Source of the DNA: Nocardia rhamnosiphila NBRC 108938
GTDB taxonomy: Bacteria > Actinomycetota > Actinomycetes > Mycobacteriales > Mycobacteriaceae
Assembly: GCF_000720425.1 (NCBI RefSeq)
Contig: NZ_JOAJ01000009.1
Span: 526,607 to 590,606, forward strand
Length of the DNA stretch: 64,000 bases
Reading direction: 5' to 3'
The notes beneath the pieces are model-generated. The model saw only the letters and a program-made list of their open reading frames with translations, did no database searches and was not told the origin of the DNA. The translations under genes were made by a program, and so were the position numbers. Shown here piece after piece: positions 1 to 8,950 of this stretch (its first letter is position 1; every line of letters begins with the position of its first letter).

Positions 1-1
1 C

Positions 2-775
2 GTGTTCCCCAAGTTCGACAGCTCCTCGGCACCGAAGTACCTCGCCGCGCTGACCGCCGCCGCCGCTCGTACGGAACGGCCGCTCTACGGGATGCCGGTA
101 CTCGAATCCGCGGCGCTGGTACACCGGCAGACCAGGGATTCCGAACTCACCCAGATCGCGGCCTGCCTGGCCGAGGTCCGGGAACGGATTCTGGCCGTGC
201 GGATCGGCGCCACCGATATGTGCGCGACCTTCGGTATCCGCCGCGACCGTGACCTGACCATCTACGATGTGCGGGTCATCGCGGATGTGATCGCCGATAT
301 CGTGAACTACCTGGGCCGGGCCGACGGTACGGGTTTCGTGATCACCGGGCCGGTCTGGGAGTACTTCGCCGACCACGAACGGATGTTCCGGCCGCTGCTG
401 CGTACCGCGCCGTTCGAGGAATCCGACGCGGTGCCGTTCCGCAGCTATCTGGTGAGCCGGGATCTGGACGGTCTGCTGCGCGAGATCACGCTGGACCGTG
501 CCAACGGTATCCAGGGCAAAACCGTCATCCATCCCTCGCATGTGGCGGCCGTGCACGCGCTGTCGGTGGTCACGCACGAGGAATACTCCGATGCCCTCGA
601 CATTCTGCAGGTCGAGGTCGGTGGGGTCGCCGCGTCCGGGTACCACAACAAGATGAACGAGATGCGGCCACATCGCAATTGGGCGCGCAACACCCTGACC
701 CGGGCCCGGGTCTTCGGGGTGGCCAAGAAAGGGGTGTCCTTCGTGGATCTGCTATCGGCGCTGGTCACGGTATGA
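2..775 (+). CDS. HpcH/HpaI aldolase / citrate lyase-like C-C lyase of the Ter cluster (5' partial)
   Basis: C-terminal 257 residues of a C-C bond lyase in the HpcH/citrate lyase superfamily; the reading frame is open to the window edge, so the true start lies upstream. The segment with IQGKTVIHPSHVAAVHAL is the family's C-terminal signature, and DRANGIQGK sits just before it. In Ter-type stress clusters a lyase of this family is encoded with phosphoribosyltransferase, HAD and ATP-grasp proteins that are thought to make a nucleoside-like metabolite. Its stop overlaps the next gene's ATG by 4 nt, so the two are translationally coupled. The exact substrate is not known. The assignment rests on motif recognition plus context. 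Confidence 0.8.
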   Translation: MFPKFDSSSAPKYLAALTAAAARTERPLYGMPVLESAALVHRQTRDSELTQIAACLAEVRERILAVRIGATDMCATFGIRRDRDLTIYDVRVIADVIADIVNYLGRADGTGFVITGPVWEYFADHERMFRPLLRTAPFEESDAVPFRSYLVSRDLDGLLREITLDRANGIQGKTVIHPSHVAAVHALSVVTHEEYSDALDILQVEVGGVAASGYHNKMNEMRPHRNWARNTLTRARVFGVAKKGVSFVDLLSALVTV

Positions 776-3216
776 GCGGCGGATCCGGCGAATCGTATTG
801 GGCGACCCGCGCTCTCGGTATCGAACTGCGGCACCGGGAAGCGTTCCGGCACGGAAACACCCCCGACACTCTCGCGGCCGAACCGGAGATCGCCGATCTG
901 GTGCAGCCTGGGTTGCGCAAGAATCCGCGGCGCGCGCATCTGCTGGTCTCCACGGTGCTGGGCAAACACCTGCCGACCGATCCGGTCCGGGTCCGGGACG
1001 CGGGTGACCGCCTCGGTGATCTGGTGCGCGCGGTACTCGGCGACCAGGATGCCGTGGTACTCGGGTTCGCCGAGACCGCGACCGGGCTCGGGCACTGTGT
1101 GGCCACGCGGATCGACGCGGCGTGCTACCTGCATTCGACCCGCCGGGTGGTGCCGGGCGCGGTGACGCTCACCGGGTTCGAGGAAGGACATTCGCACGCC
1201 ACCTCGCATCTGCTGCAGCCGATGCCCGGTGACGTGTTCACCGCGGGATTGCCGCTGGTGCTGGTGGACGACGAGATCTCCACCGGTGCGACCGCGCTGG
1301 ATGCCATCGAGGCACTGCACGAATTCGCGCCACGGACCCACTATGTGCTGGCCACGCTGGTCGATATGCGCACCGACGCCGACCGTGACCGGTTCGCCGC
1401 GGCGGCCGCGGCGCTGGGCGCGCGGATCGATACGGTGTGCCTGGCGTCGGGCGCCACGGTGCTACCCGACGGTCTGGTGACCACCGTCTCGGAACTCCCT
1501 GCGGCCGAACCGAATCCGGTGGCGGATCGTCGCGGTGTGCCGGCCCGGCTGGAACTGCCCTGGCCGCGGGATGTGCCCGAGGGTGGCCGGCACGGGTTCC
1601 TGCGCGCCGACCGGGCCGGGTTCGAGCAGGCCACCGCCGTCGCCGGGAAAATGCTGCGGGACCAGCTGGTCACCGAGTACCCCGGTCGCCCGGTGATCGT
1701 GCTCGCCCACGAAGAGCTGATGTACCTGCCGCTGTGCCTGGCCGTGGGAATCGCCGAGTCCGGGGTGCCGGTGCGGTACCAGACCACCACGCGTTCCCCG
1801 GCGTACGTCCTGGACGAGCCCGGTTATCCGCTGCGCCGCGGTTTCCGGTTCCCGGCTCCCGAAGCAGGCGAGGACAAACCGCGCTACCTCTACAACGCAT
1901 ACTGGCCCGATGAGCCGGCCGCGGACCCGGTGCTGGTGTTCGTGGCCGATTCACCCGCCGACGGTGAGCGGCTCTATGCCCCGGGCGGGCTGGTCGATGT
2001 CCTCACCGCCGCCGGTTCCGATGTGGTGGTGGCGATCATCCGGGAGGCCGATCCGCGCACGCTGGCCACCGCGCGCTCGGGCGGTTTCGCCGGGCCCACA
2101 CCGCTGTTCGGCCCCGGATTCGGTTCCTACGACCGGGCCGATGTGGCGTGGCTGCTGAAGGATCTGTCCGGCGCCGCTCTGGAGGCCGATACCGCCCTCC
2201 GTGAGCAGCGGATCCAGTCCGGAATCGCGCATTACGCCGAATCGCTGCCCATCGAATACCAGCCCGACGCCGCCTACCGGGAACTGTTCGACCGGGTACT
2301 GGCCGACAGTGCCGAGCGGCTGGCCTTGGCAGTGGGCACAGTGGCCGAACTGGTGGCCGCCGAACGCGGCACCGATATCGTGCTGGCGTCGCTGGCCCGG
2401 GCGGGTACCCCCGTCGGCATCCTGATCCGCCGCTGGCTGGCCACCGGGCACGGGCAGCGCCCCGCACTGGATATCCCGCACTACGCGGTGTCGATCGTGC
2501 GCGATCGCGGGATCGACACCGTGGCCCTGGACTATCTGGCTCATCATCACGATTCCGCGTCCGTGGTGTTCGTGGACGGCTGGACCGGTAAGGGCGCGAT
2601 CACCCGGGAACTGACCGCGGCCCTCGACGAGTATCACGCGGCGGGCGGTGCCCGCTTCGACGACGACCTCGCCGTACTCGCCGACCCCGGACACTGCGTG
2701 CGCACGTACGGCACCCGCGACGATTTCCTGATCGCCTCGGCCTGCCTCAACTCCACGGTATCCGGACTGGTGTCGCGGACGGTGCTCAACCGGGAACTCA
2801 TCGGCCCGGGGGATTTCCACGGCGCCAAGTTCTACGCCGAGCTGGCCGCCGAGGATGTCTCCGCACGACTGATCGATACCGTCACCGGGGCGTTCGAAAC
2901 GGTCCGGCCGCAGGTGAGCGCGCAGGTCGCGGCGGTGCGTTCCGGGGACCGCGCACCCACCTGGGCGGGCTGGGCGTCGGTGGAGCGGGTGCGCGCCGAA
3001 TACGGGATCGACAGCGTGAACTTCGTGAAACCGGGCGTCGGGGAGACCACCCGCGTCCTGTTGCGCCGGGTTCCATGGCGAGTGCTGGTCCGGGAACCGG
3101 ACGCGCCCGAGCACGCCCATATCCGGCTGCTGGCGCAGGCCCGGGCCGTGCCGGTGGAGGTCGTGGCGGACCTGGCGTATTCGTGTATGGGCCTGATCAA
3201 GGATGTGCAGCGGTAG
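772..3216 (+). CDS. Fused phosphoribosyltransferase-TRSP-StiP-PELOTA protein of the Ter cluster
   Basis: 814 residues from the ATG that overlaps the upstream TGA; a longer in-frame start at 679 would sit inside the preceding gene. The order appears to be: a PRTase domain with the PRPP-loop motif LVLVDDEISTGATALDAI (about residues 162-179); a TRSP-type region (about 260-400); a StiP/PRTase_1-type domain (about 470-745) with VVFVDGWTGKGAIT near residue 605; and a C-terminal PELOTA-like RNA-binding segment (about 755-814) with ending CMGLIKDVQR. In other genomes, as I recall, these domains are often split over two proteins. The role is inferred from the family: nucleotide-like metabolite synthesis in Ter-linked stress responses, cytoplasmic. 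The domain boundaries are approximate. Confidence 0.8.
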   Translation: MSGGSGESYWATRALGIELRHREAFRHGNTPDTLAAEPEIADLVQPGLRKNPRRAHLLVSTVLGKHLPTDPVRVRDAGDRLGDLVRAVLGDQDAVVLGFAETATGLGHCVATRIDAACYLHSTRRVVPGAVTLTGFEEGHSHATSHLLQPMPGDVFTAGLPLVLVDDEISTGATALDAIEALHEFAPRTHYVLATLVDMRTDADRDRFAAAAAALGARIDTVCLASGATVLPDGLVTTVSELPAAEPNPVADRRGVPARLELPWPRDVPEGGRHGFLRADRAGFEQATAVAGKMLRDQLVTEYPGRPVIVLAHEELMYLPLCLAVGIAESGVPVRYQTTTRSPAYVLDEPGYPLRRGFRFPAPEAGEDKPRYLYNAYWPDEPAADPVLVFVADSPADGERLYAPGGLVDVLTAAGSDVVVAIIREADPRTLATARSGGFAGPTPLFGPGFGSYDRADVAWLLKDLSGAALEADTALREQRIQSGIAHYAESLPIEYQPDAAYRELFDRVLADSAERLALAVGTVAELVAAERGTDIVLASLARAGTPVGILIRRWLATGHGQRPALDIPHYAVSIVRDRGIDTVALDYLAHHHDSASVVFVDGWTGKGAITRELTAALDEYHAAGGARFDDDLAVLADPGHCVRTYGTRDDFLIASACLNSTVSGLVSRTVLNRELIGPGDFHGAKFYAELAAEDVSARLIDTVTGAFETVRPQVSAQVAAVRSGDRAPTWAGWASVERVRAEYGIDSVNFVKPGVGETTRVLLRRVPWRVLVREPDAPEHAHIRLLAQARAVPVEVVADLAYSCMGLIKDVQR

Positions 3217-4065
3217 ATGTCGTCTCCGAAACCCCTGCTGGTCGCCACGGATCTGGATCGCACGATGATCTACTCCGCCGCGGCCGCCGGCACCGCCGCC
3301 GCGGCGACAGTATGTGTGGAGCACCTCGACGGTTCTCCGCTGTCGTATATGACCGCGGCCGCCGCGGACCGGCTGCGTGAACTCGCTGGTGCGGCGGTGG
3401 TCCTCCCCACCACCACCCGGACCATCGAGCAGTTCGGCCGGATCCGGCTTCCCGGGGCGCCGTGGTCCTACGCCGTCACGAGCAATGGTGGAAACATCCT
3501 GGTCGACGGGGTACCGGATGCGCGGTGGCGCCGGGGGATCGAGGCGGCGGTCCGGGCCGGCGGGACCGGTCTCGCCGAGGTCGAGACCGCGCTGCGGGCC
3601 CGGATCGACGACTCGTGGGTGCTCAAGTTCCGCGAGGCCGACGGCCTGTTCTGCTATCTGGTGGTGGACCTCGCCGCGACTCCCCCGGATTTCCTGACCG
3701 ACTGGGACGCCTGGTGCCGGGAGCGTGGCTGGACCGCATCGCGGCAGGGTCGCAAGATCTACACGATGCCGACGGCGGTGTGCAAGAGCCGGGCGGTGGC
3801 CGAGGTCCGGGCCCGGCTCGTCGAGTCCGGTGCATTGGACGCGGCGGCGCCGACGCTGGCCGCCGGCGACGGCGCGCTGGACGCCGAAATGCTCGCCGCG
3901 GCCGTTCACGCCATCCGGCCCCGGCACGGTGAGCTCGAAGAACTCGGCTGGACCCGGCCGGGCCTGACCGTCACCGCCGCCACCGGAATCGAGGCGGGGG
4001 AAGAAATTCTCGGCTGGTTCGCCGCCGCGCTCCCGGGCCCGGTGGCCGCCGGGACGGCGGGTTAG
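3217..4065 (+). CDS. HAD-superfamily hydrolase of the Ter cluster
   Basis: 282 residues. The ATG follows the upstream stop with no gap, and AAGGA about 14 nt before it can act as ribosome binding site. The N-terminal TDLDRT contains the HAD nucleophile pair Asp12/Asp14. A later GDGALDAEML segment fits the acidic motif that holds Mg2+. The fold looks like a Cof/sucrose-phosphatase type C2-cap HAD. Phosphatases of this kind accompany the PRTase and HpcH-like genes in Ter metabolite clusters, so it probably dephosphorylates an intermediate of that pathway. The substrate is unknown. The 3' end overlaps the convergent DUF389 gene by 4 nt. Confidence 0.8.
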   Translation: MSSPKPLLVATDLDRTMIYSAAAAGTAAAATVCVEHLDGSPLSYMTAAAADRLRELAGAAVVLPTTTRTIEQFGRIRLPGAPWSYAVTSNGGNILVDGVPDARWRRGIEAAVRAGGTGLAEVETALRARIDDSWVLKFREADGLFCYLVVDLAATPPDFLTDWDAWCRERGWTASRQGRKIYTMPTAVCKSRAVAEVRARLVESGALDAAAPTLAAGDGALDAEMLAAAVHAIRPRHGELEELGWTRPGLTVTAATGIEAGEEILGWFAAALPGPVAAGTAG

Positions 4066-5027
4066 AGCATGCGCCGCCGGGCCCGTGACTCGGCGCGGGA
4101 ACGCCGCAACGAGACCCGCGACCACACGGCATCCTGCAGCGCCAGTGTCGCCCAGCCCGCTATCGCCATCCCGGCCAGGTTCACCACCAGCTGCAACGTG
4201 CTACCCCAGATGGCCGAACCCGCGCCGAAGGCCAGGCCGAGCGCGATATTGCCCGCGGCCGGAACAGTGGTCACCGAGATGAACACTCCCACCAGCGCAC
4301 CCGATTTGGCGGAGGTCAGCGACAGCACCCCGGCCGCTGCCGCGATCAACGCGACGATGAACGACCATTTGTCCGGTGTGTAGATGAACGAGGTCTCCGG
4401 CCGATCCCCGGTGACCACGTCGACGGTTATCCAGCCGAACAACCGGCCGACCAGGACGACCGCGAACGTGATCGCGATGGCGGCACCGAAACCCATTGCC
4501 AGCGTGGCGACAGCCCGACCGAACAGCGCGGCACGGCGCCGGACCAGCGCCACGCCCAGCGCGGCGATGGCCCCGAACTCCGGACCGAGCACCATCGCGC
4601 CGATCACCAGGATCTGTGAGTCGACCACGATCGCGATACTGGCGAGTGCCGTCGCCAGCGTCATGAAACTCACGTAGGTCCAGTTGAGTTCGGTCTCCTC
4701 GTAGGAGCGCTGGGTGACATCGGCCCAGACGACCGAATCGGCGCTGTAGCCCGGAGTGCGTAGCTCGGCGAGATACCCGGACAGGGACATCCAGGTGGAT
4801 ATCTGCTCCAATTCGATACTGCCGCGATGGTGCAGGCCGATCGCACGCAGGCGTTCGAGGACATCGTTGGCGGCTTCGCGGGCCAGATCCGCGAACACCA
4901 CATCGCCTTTCGGCCGTAGCGAGCTCCCACGTAGGACCGCCAGTCCGCTCACCGCGTCGTCGGCCTCGAGGATCGCCACCACATCGTCGGTCAGTTCGGC
5001 CGGCGACATTATCCGCACATGCAGCAT
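4062..5027 (-). CDS. DUF389 family membrane protein
   Basis: 321 residues. The N-terminal soluble region (1-115) is typical of DUF389, with ADDAVSGLAVLRGSS and a regularly spaced ELRTPGYSADSVVW before the membrane part. Five or six hydrophobic segments follow, including LVIGAMVLGPEFGAIAALGV, a characteristic DUF389 stretch. The last 25 residues are rich in Arg and lie in the cytoplasm by the positive-inside rule. The function of the family is not established. The start ATG has no strong ribosome binding site, so a nearby start is possible. It is transcribed toward the Ter metabolite genes and away from them in function as far as can be seen. Confidence 0.85.
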   Translation of the reverse strand: MLHVRIMSPAELTDDVVAILEADDAVSGLAVLRGSSLRPKGDVVFADLAREAANDVLERLRAIGLHHRGSIELEQISTWMSLSGYLAELRTPGYSADSVVWADVTQRSYEETELNWTYVSFMTLATALASIAIVVDSQILVIGAMVLGPEFGAIAALGVALVRRRAALFGRAVATLAMGFGAAIAITFAVVLVGRLFGWITVDVVTGDRPETSFIYTPDKWSFIVALIAAAAGVLSLTSAKSGALVGVFISVTTVPAAGNIALGLAFGAGSAIWGSTLQLVVNLAGMAIAGWATLALQDAVWSRVSLRRSRAESRARRRML

Positions 5028-5091
5028 GCGCCAAGTCTGCCCGGGCGGCGCAGCGGTACGCAGCCGGACGGGTCCGGTCGCGTGCCTCCGG

Positions 5092-5856
5092 TCAGTACCC
5101 CTGCTGCTGGCCGGCGAGCTGCTGGGCGATAACCCCTTGCAGCCGCTGCAGGCCCGGCACGGTGATCCCGCTCTGCAGCTGCCCCTCGATGGTGCGGATG
5201 AGAGCGGCGTCGCTGAGGACCTTCTCGCTCGACTGGATGAGAACGGTCCCCGCGCCGGTGAAATCGAACTGGCGTTCCTCCCCGGAGGTCACACCGAACG
5301 CGGCCGCCCCGGCCGCCAGATAACCCGATACCCACCGTTGATCGTAGTGATGGCTGGGAGACGGGCAATCCGCCCAGCCCACCAGTGATTCCGGATCCAC
5401 CCGCAGCGGCGGTTCGGCGAAGATCACCGGGCCGTTCGAAGAGGCCAGGAACTTCCCGGTGCCGATCAGTGTCAGGAAACCGGGCACGATCGATTGATTC
5501 AGCGACAGCCCGGGCTCGAAGGCCAGCAGGTTCGCCGCGCGGATGGTGAGGTTGCCGTCGTCGAGATCGTAGGAGTTGATGTCGTAGCCGCGGTCACCGA
5601 TCAGCAGTTTGCCCTGCCCCTCGGCCACCACGTAGTCGCCGGTGAACAGCGGGGCCGAGAACTGATTCGCCACCATGTGCAGGAGTTGGCCCTGCAGGCC
5701 GTGGGTGAGCGCCTGGAACCGCATCTGCCCGTAGTAGGCGATCATCGCGCCCTTGCGCATGAACCACGGCTTGTTCAGATCGATGCAGTACGCGTAGCTG
5801 TTGCCGGGGACGTTATCGCTTTCCCCGAGTTTCATCGGGTTGAGGATCTCGCTCAC
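5092..5856 (-). CDS. AIM24 family protein (third of three)
   Basis: 254 residues from a GTG preceded by GGAGGAG with 4-nt spacing. This GTG overlaps the upstream AIM24 stop by 4 nt (GTGA), which is a better start than the longer frame beginning at 5904. The sequence has the AIM24/TIGR00266 repeated beta architecture, with WFMRKGAMIAYYGQMRF and VVAEGQGKLLIGDRGYDI. The tail QQLAGQQQGY is Gln-rich. Bacterial AIM24 proteins are repeatedly found beside terD genes. Their biochemical role is unknown, and a membrane- or metal-associated stress role is only inferred from neighbourhood. Confidence 0.85.
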   Translation of the reverse strand: MSEILNPMKLGESDNVPGNSYAYCIDLNKPWFMRKGAMIAYYGQMRFQALTHGLQGQLLHMVANQFSAPLFTGDYVVAEGQGKLLIGDRGYDINSYDLDDGNLTIRAANLLAFEPGLSLNQSIVPGFLTLIGTGKFLASSNGPVIFAEPPLRVDPESLVGWADCPSPSHHYDQRWVSGYLAAGAAAFGVTSGEERQFDFTGAGTVLIQSSEKVLSDAALIRTIEGQLQSGITVPGLQRLQGVIAQQLAGQQQGY

Positions 5857-6551
5857 AATTTCTCCTCCGATGCCTGCACGTACACCAGACCCTGGCCCGC
5901 GCACTGCAGTTGCATGGCCTCGCCGGCCCCGCGTCCCACCGCGTCACGCCAGCTCATCGCGGCCTTCAGATCGGTGTGCACGTTCCCGTAGGAGGCGATG
6001 AACGCCTGCGGGTCGACCACCACCGGATTCGGCCCGCCGACCTGTAGTTCGAGGAAACCACCGTGGGCCAGCAGGACGGCGCTGCCCTGCCCGGACAGCT
6101 GAGTGGTGAACATGCCCTGGCCGGTGAGCGCACCCGACGCGGCACCGCGCAGGGCACCCATCAGGCCCCCGCCGCCTCCGCCGCCGCCGCCGGAGCTCGC
6201 CACCGATACCACCGAGGTCTGCAGGCCGGCGGTGTAGGCGAGCAGCCGGGACGCCTCCACCTGCAGTACCGCACCCGGCTGGATGTGGACCACCTGCACT
6301 TCCAGACCGGCGAAACCGTAATGGACGCTGCCGTTGCCCTGCGCGAGCATGGTGCGCTGATGCTCGCCGGCCATCATCTGCCCGGCCATCCGGACCAGCC
6401 CGCCGCCGCCCATACCGGCGCCCCCCGGTATCTCGTGCGGTGCGAAGGACACGTCGCCGGTGTAGAAGAGCATGCCGCCGGCGCGGGCGACCACGCCGCC
6501 CGCTGTGGCGATATCGACGGCGACGACCTTGGAATTGATCTTCTCGAACAT
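5853..6551 (-). CDS. AIM24 family protein (second of three)
   Basis: 232 residues, ATG start, 3 nt after the preceding AIM24 stop. It has the AIM24 features KVVAVDIATAGGVVARAGGM and HGGFLELQVGGPNPVVVDPQ, and a central Gly run (about residues 118-126, next to GLMGALRGAASG) that is probably a flexible loop. It ends with VYVQASEEKL. It is the middle gene of a three-gene operon of paralogues, so the products may form a hetero-oligomer. That is inference from tandem arrangement only. Confidence 0.85.
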   Translation of the reverse strand: MFEKINSKVVAVDIATAGGVVARAGGMLFYTGDVSFAPHEIPGGAGMGGGGLVRMAGQMMAGEHQRTMLAQGNGSVHYGFAGLEVQVVHIQPGAVLQVEASRLLAYTAGLQTSVVSVASSGGGGGGGGGLMGALRGAASGALTGQGMFTTQLSGQGSAVLLAHGGFLELQVGGPNPVVVDPQAFIASYGNVHTDLKAAMSWRDAVGRGAGEAMQLQCAGQGLVYVQASEEKL

Positions 6552-6554
6552 GAC

Positions 6555-7178
6555 CTACCGTTCCGCCGGTTGGATCGAGACCACGCCCTGCCCGTCCCAG
6601 CGCAGCGAGAACGCCTCGCCGCCACCCTGTCCCATCGCCGCACGCCAGGAGACATCGGTGACGAAGGACTGGTTGAGGTTGCCGCGGGCGGCGACGAACG
6701 CGTCGGGGTCCACCACCAGCGGGAACTGCGGTGAGACCTCCAGGTGGATGAGCGGGCCGCCCGCCGACAGCAGGGCGACCTGCCCCTGGCCGCTGACCGT
6801 GGTGGTGAACAGCCCCTGGCCGCTGGACGCCCCGCGCACACCGGCGAATCGCACATCGGTACGCAGATTCCCGGCAAAGGCCAGCAATTGCTGCGATTCG
6901 ACCTGCAGGGTCTCGTTGTTCAGGTTCACCACCGAGACGTACTGGCCGTTGACCGCCAGGAAGACCCGGCCCTGGCCACCGCATTCCATCAGCGAGAGCT
7001 TCTCGCCGGTGGCGCGGCGCTTCATCCCGGCCAGCACCCCGTCCCCGCCACCGAACCCGGCCGATTTGAATTGCACGGCGCCCTCGTAGGCGACCATCGA
7101 GCCGGAGATGGCGCGGATACTGGTGTTCGCCAGGTGTACCTCGATCACCTTCTTCGACTGTTCGAAGAGTTGTGCCAT
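6555..7178 (-). CDS. AIM24 family protein (first of three)
   Basis: 207 residues from the ATG giving MAQLFEQSKKVIEVHLANTS. A longer frame up to 7283 would run into the repeat-bearing intergenic region and adds no family sequence. AIM24 features include SMVAYEGAVQFKSAGFGGGD and GGPLIHLEVSPQFPLVVDPD. It is the promoter-proximal gene of the AIM24 operon and diverges from the terD operon across a 419-bp gap. The ribosome binding site is weak, so the start is fairly but not fully secure. Confidence 0.83.
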   Translation of the reverse strand: MAQLFEQSKKVIEVHLANTSIRAISGSMVAYEGAVQFKSAGFGGGDGVLAGMKRRATGEKLSLMECGGQGRVFLAVNGQYVSVVNLNNETLQVESQQLLAFAGNLRTDVRFAGVRGASSGQGLFTTTVSGQGQVALLSAGGPLIHLEVSPQFPLVVDPDAFVAARGNLNQSFVTDVSWRAAMGQGGGEAFSLRWDGQGVVSIQPAER

Positions 7179-7292
7179 GGAGAGTCGCCTGTTCTCGCCG
7201 CCCCGGAGCCCGGCCCACCGCCGGTGCTCATCCGTCGCCGTCACCTTAATCGCCGCAGGTCGGTCCAGTCCATGCCGGGCCACACCATTCGT

Positions 7293-7333
7293 CTACTCCG
7301 GATGGTCGACGTCCGTGGTCGGGGCCCGTCCCC
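7293..7333 (+). repeat. Dispersed intergenic repeat, copy A
   Basis: Core TCCGGATGGTC, nine bases, then GTGGTCGGGGCCCG followed by a C-run. The next 45 bases (to about 7375) also match the reverse complement of the 56-bp repeat upstream of leuS, with shared TTCTGGA, CGAC and GAGCG blocks. Further on, GACCATTGAGCAC at 7401-7413 recurs as its complement at 54948-54960. Confidence 0.7.
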
Positions 7334-7472
7334 GGTTCTGGAGCGACAGAGCGCAGAGCGAAGCGACCGAGCGCGTGCGGTCGGCAGTCCCGAGACCGGT
7401 GACCATTGAGCACTTTCAGTGTTGTGAGCCTCCCCAGGCCGGTCGAGGCGCACGACGGCATGCACCTTCTGT

Positions 7473-7514
7473 CTATTCCGGATGGTCTACCTCAGTGGTC
7501 GGGGCGGGCCCCGA
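7473..7514 (+). repeat. Dispersed intergenic repeat, copy B
   Basis: Begins CTATTCCGGATGGTC and continues ACCTCAGTGGTCGGGGC. It lies exactly 180 bp after copy A. About 45 bases upstream (from 7441, GGTCGAGG) also align with the sequence before copy D at 61271, which shows that the repeat unit is longer than the core. Confidence 0.7.
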
Positions 7515-7597
7515 CGCCGCGACGCCGGAGGCGGCGCCATAAATACGAGCATCTCGTACAGTGGCATCCATACGCACCGACAAGCGAAGGGTCTGAC

Positions 7598-8950
7598 TTG
7601 TCCGCAACACTCGCCAAGGGCCAGAACGGTCCACTGGCCACGAACGACGTGGTGGTCTCCATCCAGTTGGCGGCTCCGGCCGATCTGTCCGCCCTATTGG
7701 TCACCGAGCAGGGCAAAGTCCGGTCCGACGCGGATTTCGTCTTCTACAACCAGCCCAGCGGTCCCGGGGTGAACCTGCGGCCGGGCCCGGCCGGGCAGCC
7801 CGCTTCGCTGGCGGTGAACCTCGGTGCGGTCCCCGCCGATATCGCGCAGGTCCGTGCGGTCATCACCCTCGACGACCCGAATTCCAACTTCGGGCAGTTC
7901 GCGCCCCCGGTCGCCTATGTATCGGATCAGTCCGGCGCGCAGCTGTTCGAGTACCGGATCGACGGACTGGCCACCGAATCCATCGTGATCGCGCTGGAGC
8001 TCTACCGGCGCCAGGGCGCGTGGAAGGTGCGGGCGGTCGGGCAGGGCTACGCGGGCGGTTTCGCCGCGCTGGTCACCGATCACGGTGTCACGGTGGACGA
8101 TTCCCCGGCCGAAACGCAGGCCGCCGCCCCGGCTGCCGCGCCGCCTCCGCCGCCGCCCGTGCAGCAGACCGCGCCGGTACCGCCGCCGCCCACCCAGCAG
8201 GCCTATCCCACCCAGCAGCAACCGCCGGCTCCGCCCTACCCGCCCCAGGGCGGGGGCTATCCGCCGCAGGGTGGCGGTTATCCGCCGCCGCCCGGGCCCG
8301 GTTACCCGCAGCAGCCCGCTCCGGCGGCGCCCACCCAGCAGCATCCCGGCGAGATAAGTCTGAGCAAGACCGGTCCGGTCAGCCTGCAGAAGGGGCAGCG
8401 GGTCAGCCTCCGCAAAGAGGACGGCGCGGCGCTCACCTTCGTCAAGATGGGCCTGGGCTGGGATCCGGTGCAGCAGCGCGGCCTGTTCGGCAGCCGGACC
8501 GTGGATATCGACCTCGACGCCTCGGTGGTGATGTTCGCCGATATGAATCCGGTGGATGTCGCCTACTACGGACAGCTGACCTCCAAGGACGGTTCGGTCC
8601 GGCACCAGGGCGACAACCTCACCGGCGAGGGCGCGGGTGACGACGAGGTGATCCTGGTCGACCTCACCCGGCTTCCGGCCCACGTCAACAACCTGATCTT
8701 CGTCGTGACCTCGTACAAGGGGCATACGTTCGGCCAGGTGCAGAACGCCTTCTGCCGGTTGATCGACGGTGCCAACAACGCGGAGCTGGCCCGCTACTCG
8801 CTCACCGGTGGCACGCCGACCACCGCCATGGCGATGGCGAAGCTGTTCCGGGCCGGCAACGACTGGAAGATGCAGGCCATCGGTGAGGGTTTCAACGCCA
8901 AACATCCCGGTGAGGCGATTCCCCAGCTGGGCCGGTTCCTGGCGGTATGA
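7598..8950 (+). CDS. terD: TerD family protein with two TerD domains
   Basis: 450 residues from a TTG codon preceded by GCGAAGGG at 6-nt spacing. An in-frame frame upstream to 7406 runs through the repeat region and lacks TerD similarity. The N-terminal TerD domain (about 1-175) starts at LSATLAKGQNGPL and contains RSDADFVFYNQ. A Pro/Gln-rich linker (about 180-260) with PQGGGYPP repeats follows, then a second TerD-like domain (about 265-450) starting ISLSKTGPVSLQKGQRVSL. TerD proteins bind Ca2+ and act in stress and tellurite tolerance. The second domain is more diverged (DIDLDASVVMFADM). Translationally coupled to the next gene by a 4-nt overlap. Confidence 0.88.
   Translation: MSATLAKGQNGPLATNDVVVSIQLAAPADLSALLVTEQGKVRSDADFVFYNQPSGPGVNLRPGPAGQPASLAVNLGAVPADIAQVRAVITLDDPNSNFGQFAPPVAYVSDQSGAQLFEYRIDGLATESIVIALELYRRQGAWKVRAVGQGYAGGFAALVTDHGVTVDDSPAETQAAAPAAAPPPPPPVQQTAPVPPPPTQQAYPTQQQPPAPPYPPQGGGYPPQGGGYPPPPGPGYPQQPAPAAPTQQHPGEISLSKTGPVSLQKGQRVSLRKEDGAALTFVKMGLGWDPVQQRGLFGSRTVDIDLDASVVMFADMNPVDVAYYGQLTSKDGSVRHQGDNLTGEGAGDDEVILVDLTRLPAHVNNLIFVVTSYKGHTFGQVQNAFCRLIDGANNAELARYSLTGGTPTTAMAMAKLFRAGNDWKMQAIGEGFNAKHPGEAIPQLGRFLAV

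Larger units (their letters stand above)
7179..7597. other. Divergent intergenic region with two dispersed repeat copies
   Basis: This 419-bp region separates the AIM24 operon (minus) from the terD operon (plus) and must hold both promoters. It carries two copies of the window's dispersed repeat (see 7293-7333 and 7473-7514). The part nearest terD, 7540-7560, is locally AT-richer (ataaatacgag) and could hold the terD promoter. No gene is convincing here; open frames are not supported by codon use or similarity. Confidence 0.6.

Noticed and set aside
1951..4125. 724-codon open frame on the minus strand over the PRTase fusion and HAD genes
   Set aside because: It is antisense to well-supported domains. 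In DNA of this GC content, antisense frames are often open because stop codons are rare. The translation is low-complexity with no family motif.
4062..5027. DUF389 protein as part of the Ter metabolite operon
   Set aside because: It is on the opposite strand and overlaps only at the 3' end, so co-regulation is not supported.
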